DNA of 64,000 nt from JAICWY01 sp964531205 (GTDB taxonomy: Bacteria > Vulcanimicrobiota > Vulcanimicrobiia > Vulcanimicrobiales > Vulcanimicrobiaceae): assembly GCA_964531205.1 (NCBI GenBank), contig CAZHGH010000002.1:1-64000 (forward strand), given 5' to 3'. The notes under the pieces are model-generated. The model was given only the letters and a program-made list of their open reading frames with translations. It was not told the origin of the DNA and did not search any database. Shown here in pieces: positions 15,374-23,722 of the stretch. The first letter of the stretch is position 1. Each line of letters starts with the position of its first letter. The position numbers and the translations under genes are program-made.

Positions 15374-17527
15374 ATGGCTCGCGAGTTGCCGGACCTGGAC
15401 GAAGCGCGCCGGCGCAAGGCTGAGGCGTTGCTTGAAGAACTCGGTGGGCATGCACGGCTGCTGGTATACATTGCCAGCGCTCCGGGTGCAGGTAAAACGC
15501 GGCGGCTCCTGGACGATGCCCGGCGCATGCTCGCGGCGGGCAAAAAGGTGGCCATCGGCTGGATCGATTTGAAAGGCCGTCCCGAGTTGGAACGTCTTGC
15601 GGAGGGTTTGGAGCGAATTCCACCGCGAGCGGTGCGCATTGAAGGCGAGCTGTTTTACGACTTCGACTTTGAGCGTGCGGTGAGTCTGCATCCGGACGCG
15701 ATTGTACTCGATGAACTCGCCCACGACAATCTTCCCGGTGCGGTTCACGCAAAGCGGTGGCAAGATGCGCTTGCGCTGAGGGACAGCGGCATTTCGGTTC
15801 TCGGCGCCTTTAACATTGCACATTTGGAGACAGCTGCGCCCGTGGCGCAGACGGCGCTCGGGTATCCTGTCCGTGAAATTATTCCCGTTTCGTTTTTGCG
15901 CGCCGCCGACGAAGTGATCGCTCTCGATGTGTCGCCCTCGCTCCTCAAGAGCCGTTTGCGCTCGGGCAAGGTCGTGCGTCCGGAAGACGTACCTCGCGCC
16001 CTCGACGGTGCGTTTAGCGATAGAACCCTGTACGTTTTGCGCGAGCTGTTGCTGCGCACCATTGACGAGTTGACGATTCCCGCCGTGTCCGCCGGAAGCG
16101 TTTCCACCGCCGCGGCGCTCATATTGCCGGGTGTCCCGATTGAGCCGTTCCTGCGCCGTACCGCGGCGATGGCGGATGCGCTGGATCTTGCGCTGCAGAT
16201 CTATTATCCATCTTCGGTTGCAGCAGATGATGTTGAACCGATCGCGCACGATCTCGATGCGGAAGCGCTCGTTGGCGATTTCGATGAGCGGCGGCTTCAT
16301 CTGGAACAGCTGGCGGCGTCGCTTATTGCGGTTCCGCTCGGTAACCTTGCGAAGCGGCTCGCGAACCAAATGTCGGATCGCGACATCTTTATTGCCGGGA
16401 TCGGGCAAACGTTTTTGGCGACAGGCGCAGGCGCCGAAGAGCGCGCGGCGCGCGCGTTCGGCGACCGCATCCGCGCAGGATACGGCAAGCTTACAGTCTT
16501 TCTGGGCCCTGCAGCGGGTGCGGGCAAAACCGTCGCCATGTTGGATCGCGGACATCAACTGCTGAGCGAAGGCGTTGACGTGGTCGTCGGATATGTCGAA
16601 ACACACGGACGTAAGGAAACGGCTGCACTTGTGGAGGGCCTGGAAGTCATTCCACGCAAGCGCGTCGTCGTCAACGGCATCGCGTACGAAGAATTGGATC
16701 GGGATGCGGTCATCGCGCGCAAACCACGCGTCGCGCTTATCGACGAGCTCGCGCACACAAACGCGCCCGGCTTCCTCGCGCGCAAACGGTACGAAGATGT
16801 GCTTGCGATTTTGCGAGCGGGCATCGACGTCATCACAACGCTGAATATCCAGCACTTGGAAGCGTTGACCGATGCGGTTTTGCGGCTGACCGGCACCGAC
16901 GTCCGCGAGACATTGCCTGATGAGATTTTGGCGCTCGCCGACGAGGTCGTGCTCATCGACGTGACGCCCGAAACGTTGCGGCAGCGCTTGCGCGAAGGAA
17001 AAATTTATCCGCCGGAACGCGTCGATACGGCGCTTTCGAATTTCTTCGCGATCAACAACCTTCGTGCACTTCGCGAGCTCGCGGTTCGCGAAGCGATAGC
17101 GGCCAAGGATAGGGAGCGAGTGCGCGCGCCGTTCGAGCGGCTGTTGCTTACCGTCGCGCCGCGTGAAAGCGATGCCGCGTTCATCGAGCGCTGTGCGAAA
17201 ATTGCACGCCGCCTTGTCACCGAGTTTGCGGTCGTGTGCGTGACCGCGCCCAACGACCGCGAGGAAGCGGCTTGCGAGGTTTTGCAGCGAGAAGCAGAAC
17301 GCTATAAAGGCGATTGGATTCACGAAGTTGCGCGAGATAAGCCGGCGAAAGTGCTTGAAATTGCGCGAAGACGAGCGGAAACCACAGTCGCGGTTGGCGG
17401 CGCATTGCGCAACCCGCGTTGGTACGAACGCGGCCCATTCGCTAAACGTCTCATCGACGCGGGCGCCCGCGAACTGTTGATACTGGCGCGCCGGCACGAA
17501 GATTTATCGTCCGCTGCGGAAGAGTGA
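15374..17527 (+). CDS. KdpD-like protein with two tandem P-loop sensor modules and no kinase domain
   Basis: The 717-residue protein contains two KdpD N-terminal modules. Module 1 has Walker A SAPGAGKT (residues 35-42) and a degenerate DELAHDNLPG (about 113). Module 2 has GPAAGAGKT (378-386) and the canonical DELAHTNAPG (about 457), followed by KRYEDVLAIL and NIQHLEAL. A linker of about 100 residues (roughly 235-340) separates them, and a universal-stress-protein-like domain occupies about 590-705. Canonical KdpD has one such module plus membrane helices, GAF and a histidine kinase; all of these are missing here. It is divergent from a kinase gene that carries exactly those parts and converges on the kdp operon with a 24-nt overlap. 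A role as potassium or c-di-AMP sensor is inference from the family. Confidence 0.82.
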   Translation: MARELPDLDEARRRKAEALLEELGGHARLLVYIASAPGAGKTRRLLDDARRMLAAGKKVAIGWIDLKGRPELERLAEGLERIPPRAVRIEGELFYDFDFERAVSLHPDAIVLDELAHDNLPGAVHAKRWQDALALRDSGISVLGAFNIAHLETAAPVAQTALGYPVREIIPVSFLRAADEVIALDVSPSLLKSRLRSGKVVRPEDVPRALDGAFSDRTLYVLRELLLRTIDELTIPAVSAGSVSTAAALILPGVPIEPFLRRTAAMADALDLALQIYYPSSVAADDVEPIAHDLDAEALVGDFDERRLHLEQLAASLIAVPLGNLAKRLANQMSDRDIFIAGIGQTFLATGAGAEERAARAFGDRIRAGYGKLTVFLGPAAGAGKTVAMLDRGHQLLSEGVDVVVGYVETHGRKETAALVEGLEVIPRKRVVVNGIAYEELDRDAVIARKPRVALIDELAHTNAPGFLARKRYEDVLAILRAGIDVITTLNIQHLEALTDAVLRLTGTDVRETLPDEILALADEVVLIDVTPETLRQRLREGKIYPPERVDTALSNFFAINNLRALRELAVREAIAAKDRERVRAPFERLLLTVAPRESDAAFIERCAKIARRLVTEFAVVCVTAPNDREEAACEVLQREAERYKGDWIHEVARDKPAKVLEIARRRAETTVAVGGALRNPRWYERGPFAKRLIDAGARELLILARRHEDLSSAAEE

Positions 17528-19195
17528 GAAATGCTCCGCAATCGGGCCGAGCGAGTCGCCCGGGAAGAACGTCAGCGCGCCGACGAAGATCATGACGCCG
17601 ATGAGCAGCACGACGAACAACGCGTTGTCCGTTCGAAATGTTCCGACAGTCGTGGAACGATTGAGCGGTCGCGCTGCTAGCACACCGGCGAGCGCGAGTG
17701 TTGGAATCATCACGAGAAAGCGGCCCCCGACCATAGACACGCCGGTTGTAAGATTATAAAAGAGATTCGGGCCGAGCCCCGCAAACGCGGATCCGTTGTT
17801 GGAAGCGGTAGACGAGTATGCGTAGAGGATTTCAGAAAATCCATGGGTTCCGGTGTTTCCGAGCGTTGCCAAGCCGGCGGGTACCATCGCGGCTATTGCC
17901 GCGGGTATGAGAATCATCAGCGGGAAAGCCAAGACTGCCAGCATCGAAAACTGGACCTCGCGCCGTTCGATGCGCTTGCCGAGGTATTCAGGCGTTCGGC
18001 CGACCATGAGCCCGGCGATGAACACCGTCAGAACGGCAAAGACGATCAATCCGTAGAGACCGCTTCCGACGCCGCCGAAGATGACTTCGCCGAGTTGAAG
18101 GCTGACCATCGCCGCTAAACCTGCAAGCGGCATCAAAGAATCGTACGCGAAATTCGACGAGCCCGTTCCGGAATTGCTGGCAACGGCGAGTGACAGGCCC
18201 GCATTTGTAACGCCGAAACGCGTTTCTTTGCCTTCGAAATTTCCGCCCTGCACTCCAAGAGCGTGCACGAGCGGGTTTCCCACTTGCTCGGAGATTTGCG
18301 CGCTCGCGAAGATAACGAAGCCGGTAACGGCGATCGTCGCCAAGAGGGTATATCCCGCGGCGCGGTTGCCGATCATGCGCCCGAACGTGAGCGGCAAAGC
18401 GGCCGGAATCAGCCAAATAGCGATCAGTTCGAGGAAATTCGTAAATCCCGTCGGGTTTTCGTTCGGCGAAGCAGAGTTTGCCGCCACGATTCCGCCGCCA
18501 TTGCCGCCAATCAGTTTCGGGGCTTCTTGCGATGCCATCGCGCCGCCCGTGATACTTTGCGAAAAATGCTCGGCGTTCGTTGCAGTGACGTACGGCGAAA
18601 AGTTTTGCGGAATCCCTTGAAAGACGAAGAGTAGCGCGAACACGACGCAGAGCGGCACGATCACGTAATATAAGCTGCGCGTGAAGTCAACCCAAAAATT
18701 GCCTAGATTCGAAGTGCTGCTGCGCATGAATCCGCGAATCACGGCGATCGAAACTGCAAGCCCAATTGCGCCGGCGACAAAATTCATCCACGAGAGGCCG
18801 GCCATCTGCGAGAGATAACTCATCGTTTGCTCGGGGATGTAGGCTTCCCAGTCGGTTGTCGTCATAAAACTAACTGCGGTATTCCATGCGACGTCCGGTG
18901 AGAGGTTTGGAAAGTGTTGCGGATTGAGCGGCAGCCACGCTTGTGTGCGCAAGAGCGCATAGAGGAACGCGGCGCTAACGGCCGACACGGCAATTGCAGC
19001 AAACGCGTAGCCGCTCCAAGTCATCTCCTCTGAGGCGTCGATGCCGCAGATCCGGTATGTTAGCTGCTCGAGCGGTAAAACTGCACGCGTGAGCCACGTG
19101 CGTTCGCCCTGGAAAACCCGCGCCATGTAATCGCCGAGAGGCCACGCCAGCAGCAGCAGGACGATGAGAAAGACGCCGGCATTAATCCACGGCAT
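17504..19195 (-). CDS. Divergent second KdpA-like potassium-channel subunit
   Basis: This 563-residue, roughly ten-helix protein is a KdpA paralogue placed last in the kdp operon, after kdpC. The fold is preserved (MSYLSQMAGLSW, FGGVGSGLYG, IAGLMVGRTPEYLGK, SNNGSAFAGLG). Three of the four selectivity-filter loops differ from E. coli KdpA and from the sister gene at 21846. Loop 1 reads TTTDWE (residues 112-117) instead of TNTNWQ. Loop 2 reads GGNGGGIVAAN instead of GTNGGGF. Loop 3 reads NSGTGSSN where SCGAV is expected. The fourth loop NNGSAF is intact. The canonical MHDSF after loop 3 is AYDSL here. It may alter ion selectivity, form a regulatory complex or replace KdpA under certain conditions. 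Confidence 0.88.
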   Translation of the reverse strand: MPWINAGVFLIVLLLLAWPLGDYMARVFQGERTWLTRAVLPLEQLTYRICGIDASEEMTWSGYAFAAIAVSAVSAAFLYALLRTQAWLPLNPQHFPNLSPDVAWNTAVSFMTTTDWEAYIPEQTMSYLSQMAGLSWMNFVAGAIGLAVSIAVIRGFMRSSTSNLGNFWVDFTRSLYYVIVPLCVVFALLFVFQGIPQNFSPYVTATNAEHFSQSITGGAMASQEAPKLIGGNGGGIVAANSASPNENPTGFTNFLELIAIWLIPAALPLTFGRMIGNRAAGYTLLATIAVTGFVIFASAQISEQVGNPLVHALGVQGGNFEGKETRFGVTNAGLSLAVASNSGTGSSNFAYDSLMPLAGLAAMVSLQLGEVIFGGVGSGLYGLIVFAVLTVFIAGLMVGRTPEYLGKRIERREVQFSMLAVLAFPLMILIPAAIAAMVPAGLATLGNTGTHGFSEILYAYSSTASNNGSAFAGLGPNLFYNLTTGVSMVGGRFLVMIPTLALAGVLAARPLNRSTTVGTFRTDNALFVVLLIGVMIFVGALTFFPGDSLGPIAEHFSLFRSGR

Positions 19196-19210
19196 GGCGT
19201 ACGCGTTGCG

Positions 19211-19783
19211 CTATCGTTTTCCGTCCAACGCAAGATTGAGTTCCAGAACGTTCACGTGCGGCTCTCCGAGAAATCCCCATTCGCGCTGGTGCACGTGCTT
19301 TGCAATCAGCGAATTTACGTCGGCAACCGCAAGTCCGCGAGCCTTAGCGATACGCGGCGCCTGATAGAACGCGCTCTGGGGGCTGATGTCCGGATCGATG
19401 CCGCTGGCGCTGGACGTGACGAGATCGATCGGGGGCGCACCCGGCGCATCGGGATTCTCTTTTTTCAGTGCCGCAATGGTTGCTTTCGTCGAATCGATGA
19501 GTTTTTTGCTCGTCGGTCCATAATTCGTACCACCCGTCGATGTCGGGTCGTACCCATTCTTTCCCGCCGCCGATGGCCGGCCATGGAAGTATTGCGGTTT
19601 TTTCCATAACTGCCCGATGATGTCCGAGCCGACGACCTTTCCGTTGACGCGGATCAGCGATCCGTTGGCTTGATTCGGGAAGATAGCTTGTGAAATGCCC
19701 GTCATGACAAACGGATAAAGCAGACCGAACAGGACGACCGACAGAATCGTCATGCGCAGCGATGTTCCAAGATGTGAAAGCAT
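19211..19783 (-). CDS. kdpC: Potassium-transporting ATPase subunit C
   Basis: KdpC is the single-span accessory subunit that stabilises the KdpFABC complex and affects ATP affinity. The 190-residue protein has an N-terminal membrane helix (about residues 10-32) ending in YPFVMTGISQAIFP. It then shows family features: GSDIIGQLWKKPQYFHGRPSA, ASGIDPDISPQSAFYQAPRIA and LIAKHVHQREWGFLGEPHVN close to the C-terminus. It lies between kdpB (12 nt gap) and the second kdpA-like gene (15 nt gap). It is one of three canonical kdp subunits here present in a single copy. Confidence 0.95.
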   Translation of the reverse strand: MLSHLGTSLRMTILSVVLFGLLYPFVMTGISQAIFPNQANGSLIRVNGKVVGSDIIGQLWKKPQYFHGRPSAAGKNGYDPTSTGGTNYGPTSKKLIDSTKATIAALKKENPDAPGAPPIDLVTSSASGIDPDISPQSAFYQAPRIAKARGLAVADVNSLIAKHVHQREWGFLGEPHVNVLELNLALDGKR

Positions 19784-19794
19784 GTGTTTGTTCT

Positions 19795-21843
19795 CTATGT
19801 AAGGTGAAGAATAGAGAGGATGACGTCGATGACTTTGATGCCGATGAACGGTGCGATGATACCGCCTACGCCGTAAATCAGTACGTTCTGACGCAATACC
19901 GCATTAGCTCCGCGCGGCCGGTACGGCACGCCTCGCAATGCGAGCGGGATCAGCGCGATGATTATGAGCGCGTTGAAGATGATTGCCGATAAAATCGCGC
20001 TTTGCGGAGTCGCTAAACGCATGATATTGAGTGCGCTCATTGCCGGATACGCCGCGGCAAACATTGCAGGCAAAATAGCGAAGTATTTCGCAACGTCATT
20101 TGCAATTGAAAACGTCGTCAGCGCGCCGCGCGTCATCAGCAGCTGTTTGCCGATTTCAACTACTTCAATCAGCTTCGTCGGGTCGGAGTCGAGGTCTACC
20201 ATGTTTGCCGCTTCTTTGGCGGCCTGCGTGCCGGAGTTCATCGCGACTCCGACATCGGCTTGCGCGAGTGCGGGCGCGTCGTTGGTGCCGTCGCCGGTCA
20301 TCGCTACAAGGCGCCCTGCGCCCTGCTCGCGCCGTATGAGTTGCATCTTCGTCTCAGGAGTTGCCTCCGCTAAAAAGTCGTCGACGCCCGCCTCTTTCGC
20401 GATGGCTGCCGCAGTGAGCGGATTGTCACCGGTGATCATGACGGTGCGAATGCCCATGGCGCGTAGGCGGTCGAAGCGCCCGTGCATGTTGGGCTTCAGA
20501 ATGTCTTTGAGATGGATGACGCCGACTATTTGCTTGTTACGCGCGAGCAGCAGCGGAGTGCCGCCGCCACGCGCAATGCGCTCTACCTGAGTTGCAAGCT
20601 CGGTGTGCGCATCGCCACCCTGCTCGCGGACCCATGCAGAAACTGAGTCCGGTGCACCTTTGCGTATCATGGTGCCGTTGAAATCAACGCCGCTCATGCG
20701 CGTGTACGCGCTAAACGGAACGAACGTGGCGCCGGCGGGCTGGCCATCCGGTGTAACGCCGTTGCGTTCGGCAAGCGCGACGATAGAGCGGCCCTCGGGC
20801 GTCTCATCCGAAAGCGATGAGAGATACGCGATGCGATAGGCATCCGCTTGATCGAACTCCGGCGCAGCAATGATCTCGACGGCCTGACGCGCGCCGAGCG
20901 TGATGGTTCCGGTTTTGTCCAACAGGAGCGTGTCGACGTCGCCCGACGCTTCAACCGCGCGGCCGCTCATCGCCAAGATGTTGCGCTGCATGACGCGGTC
21001 CATGCCCGCGATACCGATCGCAGAGAGCAATCCGCCAATCGTCGTGGGAATGAGACAAACTAACAGTGCTATGAGGATCGTAACGGTCGTTTTGGCGCCG
21101 GCATAGACCGTGAACGGCAGCAACGTCGCGACCGCGATCAGGAACACAATGGTCAAACCCGAGAGCAGGATAGATAGCGCGATTTCGTTGGGCGTTTTCT
21201 GACGTTGCGCGCCTTCGACGAGTGCGATCATCCGGTCGAGGAAACTCTCGCCCGGATTTGCGGTGACACGCACGAGGATCCAATCGGAAAGCACACGCGT
21301 ACCGCCGGTAACGGCGCTTCGGTCGCCGCCCGATTCGCGAATAACGGGAGCGGACTCGCCGGTAATTGCCGATTCGTCAACCGTCGCGGCGCCCTGAATG
21401 ACGTCGCCATCGGCGGGAATCAGCTCGCCGGCTTCAATCCTGACGATGTCGCCTTTACGCAGCGATGCCGCAGGCACGGAAAGAATGCGATCGCCGTCAA
21501 CCTTATGCGCGATCGTTTCGGTTTTCGTACGGCGAAGATGGTCGGCCTGTGCCTTGCCGCGCCCCTCTGCGACCGCTTCAGCGAAGTTTGCGAACAGGAC
21601 CGTGAACCACAACCAGGCGGAGATAGCAAAATCGAATCCGGCGGGATGGTGCTCGACGAGATCGCGAATGAAGAAATACGCAGTGACTGCGGCTCCCACT
21701 TCCACGATGAACATCACCGGGTTCCGCGCTTGCGTGCGCGGATCGAGCTTCTTGAACGAGTCGGCGATGGCCCGGCCTATGATCTCGCGATCGAGTAACG
21801 AGCGCGACTTTGGACGGCGTTCTAAGCGGCGTTGTGAGAGCAT
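19795..21843 (-). CDS. kdpB: Potassium-transporting P-type ATPase subunit B
   Basis: KdpB hydrolyses ATP to energise potassium uptake. The 682-residue protein has the phosphorylation motif DKTGT at Asp309, the dephosphorylation loop TGES at 161-164 (its Ser/Thr region is the inhibitory phosphorylation site in E. coli), MTGDGTNDAPAL for the P domain, and the K+-pump-specific DLDSDPTKLIEVVEIGKQLL segment. ATG 21843 follows the kdpA stop by only two bases, so translation is probably coupled. Length agrees with E. coli KdpB (682). It serves whichever KdpA protein is present. Confidence 0.97.
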   Translation of the reverse strand: MLSQRRLERRPKSRSLLDREIIGRAIADSFKKLDPRTQARNPVMFIVEVGAAVTAYFFIRDLVEHHPAGFDFAISAWLWFTVLFANFAEAVAEGRGKAQADHLRRTKTETIAHKVDGDRILSVPAASLRKGDIVRIEAGELIPADGDVIQGAATVDESAITGESAPVIRESGGDRSAVTGGTRVLSDWILVRVTANPGESFLDRMIALVEGAQRQKTPNEIALSILLSGLTIVFLIAVATLLPFTVYAGAKTTVTILIALLVCLIPTTIGGLLSAIGIAGMDRVMQRNILAMSGRAVEASGDVDTLLLDKTGTITLGARQAVEIIAAPEFDQADAYRIAYLSSLSDETPEGRSIVALAERNGVTPDGQPAGATFVPFSAYTRMSGVDFNGTMIRKGAPDSVSAWVREQGGDAHTELATQVERIARGGGTPLLLARNKQIVGVIHLKDILKPNMHGRFDRLRAMGIRTVMITGDNPLTAAAIAKEAGVDDFLAEATPETKMQLIRREQGAGRLVAMTGDGTNDAPALAQADVGVAMNSGTQAAKEAANMVDLDSDPTKLIEVVEIGKQLLMTRGALTTFSIANDVAKYFAILPAMFAAAYPAMSALNIMRLATPQSAILSAIIFNALIIIALIPLALRGVPYRPRGANAVLRQNVLIYGVGGIIAPFIGIKVIDVILSILHLT

Positions 21844-21845
21844 CT

Positions 21846-23546
21846 TTAGAATGTTTTTCCTTGAAGCGTCAGGAGTTGTTCGACGATCGGTCCGAGCGCG
21901 TCGGCGGGCAGGAACGTAAGCGCACCTACAATGATGATCGTGCCTATAAGCAACGCAACGAAGATCGCCGAGTGCGTGGTGAACGTGCCGACGCCGGCAG
22001 GAGCGGCTTTTTTACCGGCGAGCGATCCCGCTAGAGCTAACGCCGGTATCGCCGCGGCAAAGCGCCCGAAGAACATGTTTGTGCCTGTGGAAATGTTGTA
22101 GAACAAGTTGCTTCCAAGCCCCGCAAAGGCGCTGCCGTTGTTTGCATTTGTCGAAGTGAAAGCGTAAAGAATTTCCGAGAAACCGTGCGGCCCTGCGTTG
22201 TTGAGTGTTGCTAGACCTTCGGGGCGCAGTACCGCGATGGCGGTTGGTATGAGACAAAGCACGGGTGTTACTAAAACAGCGAGGATTGCGAACGTCACGT
22301 CACGCCGTTCGATCTTCTTGCCAAGGAGCTCGGGCGTTCGCCCCACCATGAGTCCAGCGATGAATACGGTGAGAACGACGAACACCAGCATGCCGTACAG
22401 TCCGCTGCCGACGCCGCCGAATACGATTTCGCCGAGTTGCATATTAACCAGCGGTACGAGTCCGCCGATAGCGGTGAACGAATCGTGCATCGAATTCACA
22501 GCGCCGCACGACGTGTCGGTGGTTACGGTCGCAAAGAGCGCAGACGCGGAGGTGCCGAAGCGGCACTCCTTGCCTTCCATGTTACCGCCCGCAACGCCAA
22601 GGTGGTGAACGATTGGATTACCCGCTGCCTCCGCTGCGTACGCCACCGTAAAACCCACTGCGAAGAGTATGGCCATTGCGGTGAAGATCGCCCAGCCCTG
22701 CCGCTGATCTTTGACCATGCGTCCGTACGTGTACGTCAGCCCCGCGCCGAGTACGAAGATCAGCACGAGTTCGAACAGGTTGGAAAACGGAGTCGGATTC
22801 TCGTTAGGTGAGGCGGAGTTGGCATTGACGAATCCTCCGCCGTTGGTTCCCAGTTCCTTGATGACTTCTTGCGATGCCATCGGGCCGCCGGTAATCGTTT
22901 GCGTGATACCTTCGACAGTCTTGACGTCCTGGTACGCGTGGAAGTTCTGCGGAACGCCCTGCATTACCAAGATCAAACAGCCGACGATCGAAATCGGAAG
23001 AAGTACGTAGAGACAGCAACGCGTGAGATCCACCCAGAAATTGCCCAGCGTTTTCAACGTGGTCCGGGCGATGCCGCGCACGACGGCAATCGCTATCGCG
23101 ATGCCAACGGCGGCCGACACGAAATTATGCCACGCGAGACCCGCCATCTGCGAAAGGTAGCTCATCGTGCTTTCGCCTGAATAGAACTGCCAGTTCGTAT
23201 TTGTGGTAAAGCTGACGGCGGTGTTCCATGCCAAGTCGGGCGCGAGATTCGGAAAGTGCTGCGGATTGAACGGCAGCCATTGCTGTGTACGCAATAAAAT
23301 GTAGAGCCAGGCCAAACTGATCGCGGAGAATGCGAGCATGGCAAACGAATACATGTACCATGTCATTTCCGCGTCCGGGTTTACGCCGGTTAAGCGGTAG
23401 ATAACGCGCTCTACGGGCACTAACACCGGGGAGAGCCAGGTTCGCTCGCCTTGAAAAACGCGAGCCATGTAGGTTCCGACCGGCTTGGTCAATGCCAAGA
23501 CAATCAGAAAGAATACGGCAAACTGGAGCCAGCCTACGATACTCAT
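21846..23546 (-). CDS. kdpA: Potassium-transporting ATPase subunit A (canonical copy)
   Basis: This 566-residue protein is the channel-like subunit of the Kdp pump. All four filter loops match E. coli KdpA closely: TNTNWQ (residues 115-120), GTNGGGF, SCGAV with following MHDSF, and NNGSAFAGLG. Other signatures are EGKECRFG, FGGVGSGLYGM and IAGLMVGRTPELLGKKI. It starts at ATG 23546, directly next to the stop of kdpF, in the order kdpF-kdpA-kdpB-kdpC. It is the probable high-affinity potassium subunit, in contrast to the altered paralogue at 17504-19195. Confidence 0.97.
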   Translation of the reverse strand: MSIVGWLQFAVFFLIVLALTKPVGTYMARVFQGERTWLSPVLVPVERVIYRLTGVNPDAEMTWYMYSFAMLAFSAISLAWLYILLRTQQWLPFNPQHFPNLAPDLAWNTAVSFTTNTNWQFYSGESTMSYLSQMAGLAWHNFVSAAVGIAIAIAVVRGIARTTLKTLGNFWVDLTRCCLYVLLPISIVGCLILVMQGVPQNFHAYQDVKTVEGITQTITGGPMASQEVIKELGTNGGGFVNANSASPNENPTPFSNLFELVLIFVLGAGLTYTYGRMVKDQRQGWAIFTAMAILFAVGFTVAYAAEAAGNPIVHHLGVAGGNMEGKECRFGTSASALFATVTTDTSCGAVNSMHDSFTAIGGLVPLVNMQLGEIVFGGVGSGLYGMLVFVVLTVFIAGLMVGRTPELLGKKIERRDVTFAILAVLVTPVLCLIPTAIAVLRPEGLATLNNAGPHGFSEILYAFTSTNANNGSAFAGLGSNLFYNISTGTNMFFGRFAAAIPALALAGSLAGKKAAPAGVGTFTTHSAIFVALLIGTIIIVGALTFLPADALGPIVEQLLTLQGKTF

Positions 23547-23636
23547 TTAGAATTTCTCCGGGCGCAGCATCGCGTACACGAGATATACGAACGCTAATAT
23601 TGATAGCACGAGCCCTAAAGCGTCGTCGAAGTTCAC
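23547..23636 (-). CDS. kdpF: KdpF small membrane subunit, 29 aa
   Basis: A 29-residue membrane peptide starts at GTG 23636 and ends three bases before the kdpA start. It has one hydrophobic helix and the family ending LVYAMLRPEKF, comparable to LVYALINAEAF in E. coli KdpF. KdpF lies at the lipid edge of the pump and stabilises the complex. The tiny size explains why it is easily missed. Confidence 0.85.
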   Translation of the reverse strand: MNFDDALGLVLSILAFVYLVYAMLRPEKF

Positions 23637-23638
23637 GG

Positions 23639-23722
23639 TTAGACCCTCTCGCAGCCCTTTACGTAATAATCGATGATAACGAAAAGCACGATCGAGCCGA
23701 GTACAATAGCGGCTTCCAGCAT
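23639..23722 (-). CDS. 27-aa single-span membrane peptide upstream of kdpF
   Basis: A 27-residue frame (MLEAAIVLGSIVLFVIIDYY, then VKGCERV) starts at ATG 23722. The ATG overlaps the porin stop as TAATG, and the frame ends two bases before the kdpF start. It is one hydrophobic helix with a short charged tail ending in CER-V. From memory, peptides with a similar C-terminal (V/Y)xGC-ER(L/V) pattern precede kdpF in several phyla, though I cannot confirm this here. The tight overlaps on both sides argue that it is translated. Confidence 0.65.
   Translation of the reverse strand: MLEAAIVLGSIVLFVIIDYYVKGCERV

Noticed and set aside
15347..17497. A 716-codon open frame on the minus strand opposite the KdpD-like gene
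   Set aside because: It mirrors the plus-strand gene almost exactly, and the plus-strand protein has two convincing P-loops. The open frame follows from the codon use of that gene.
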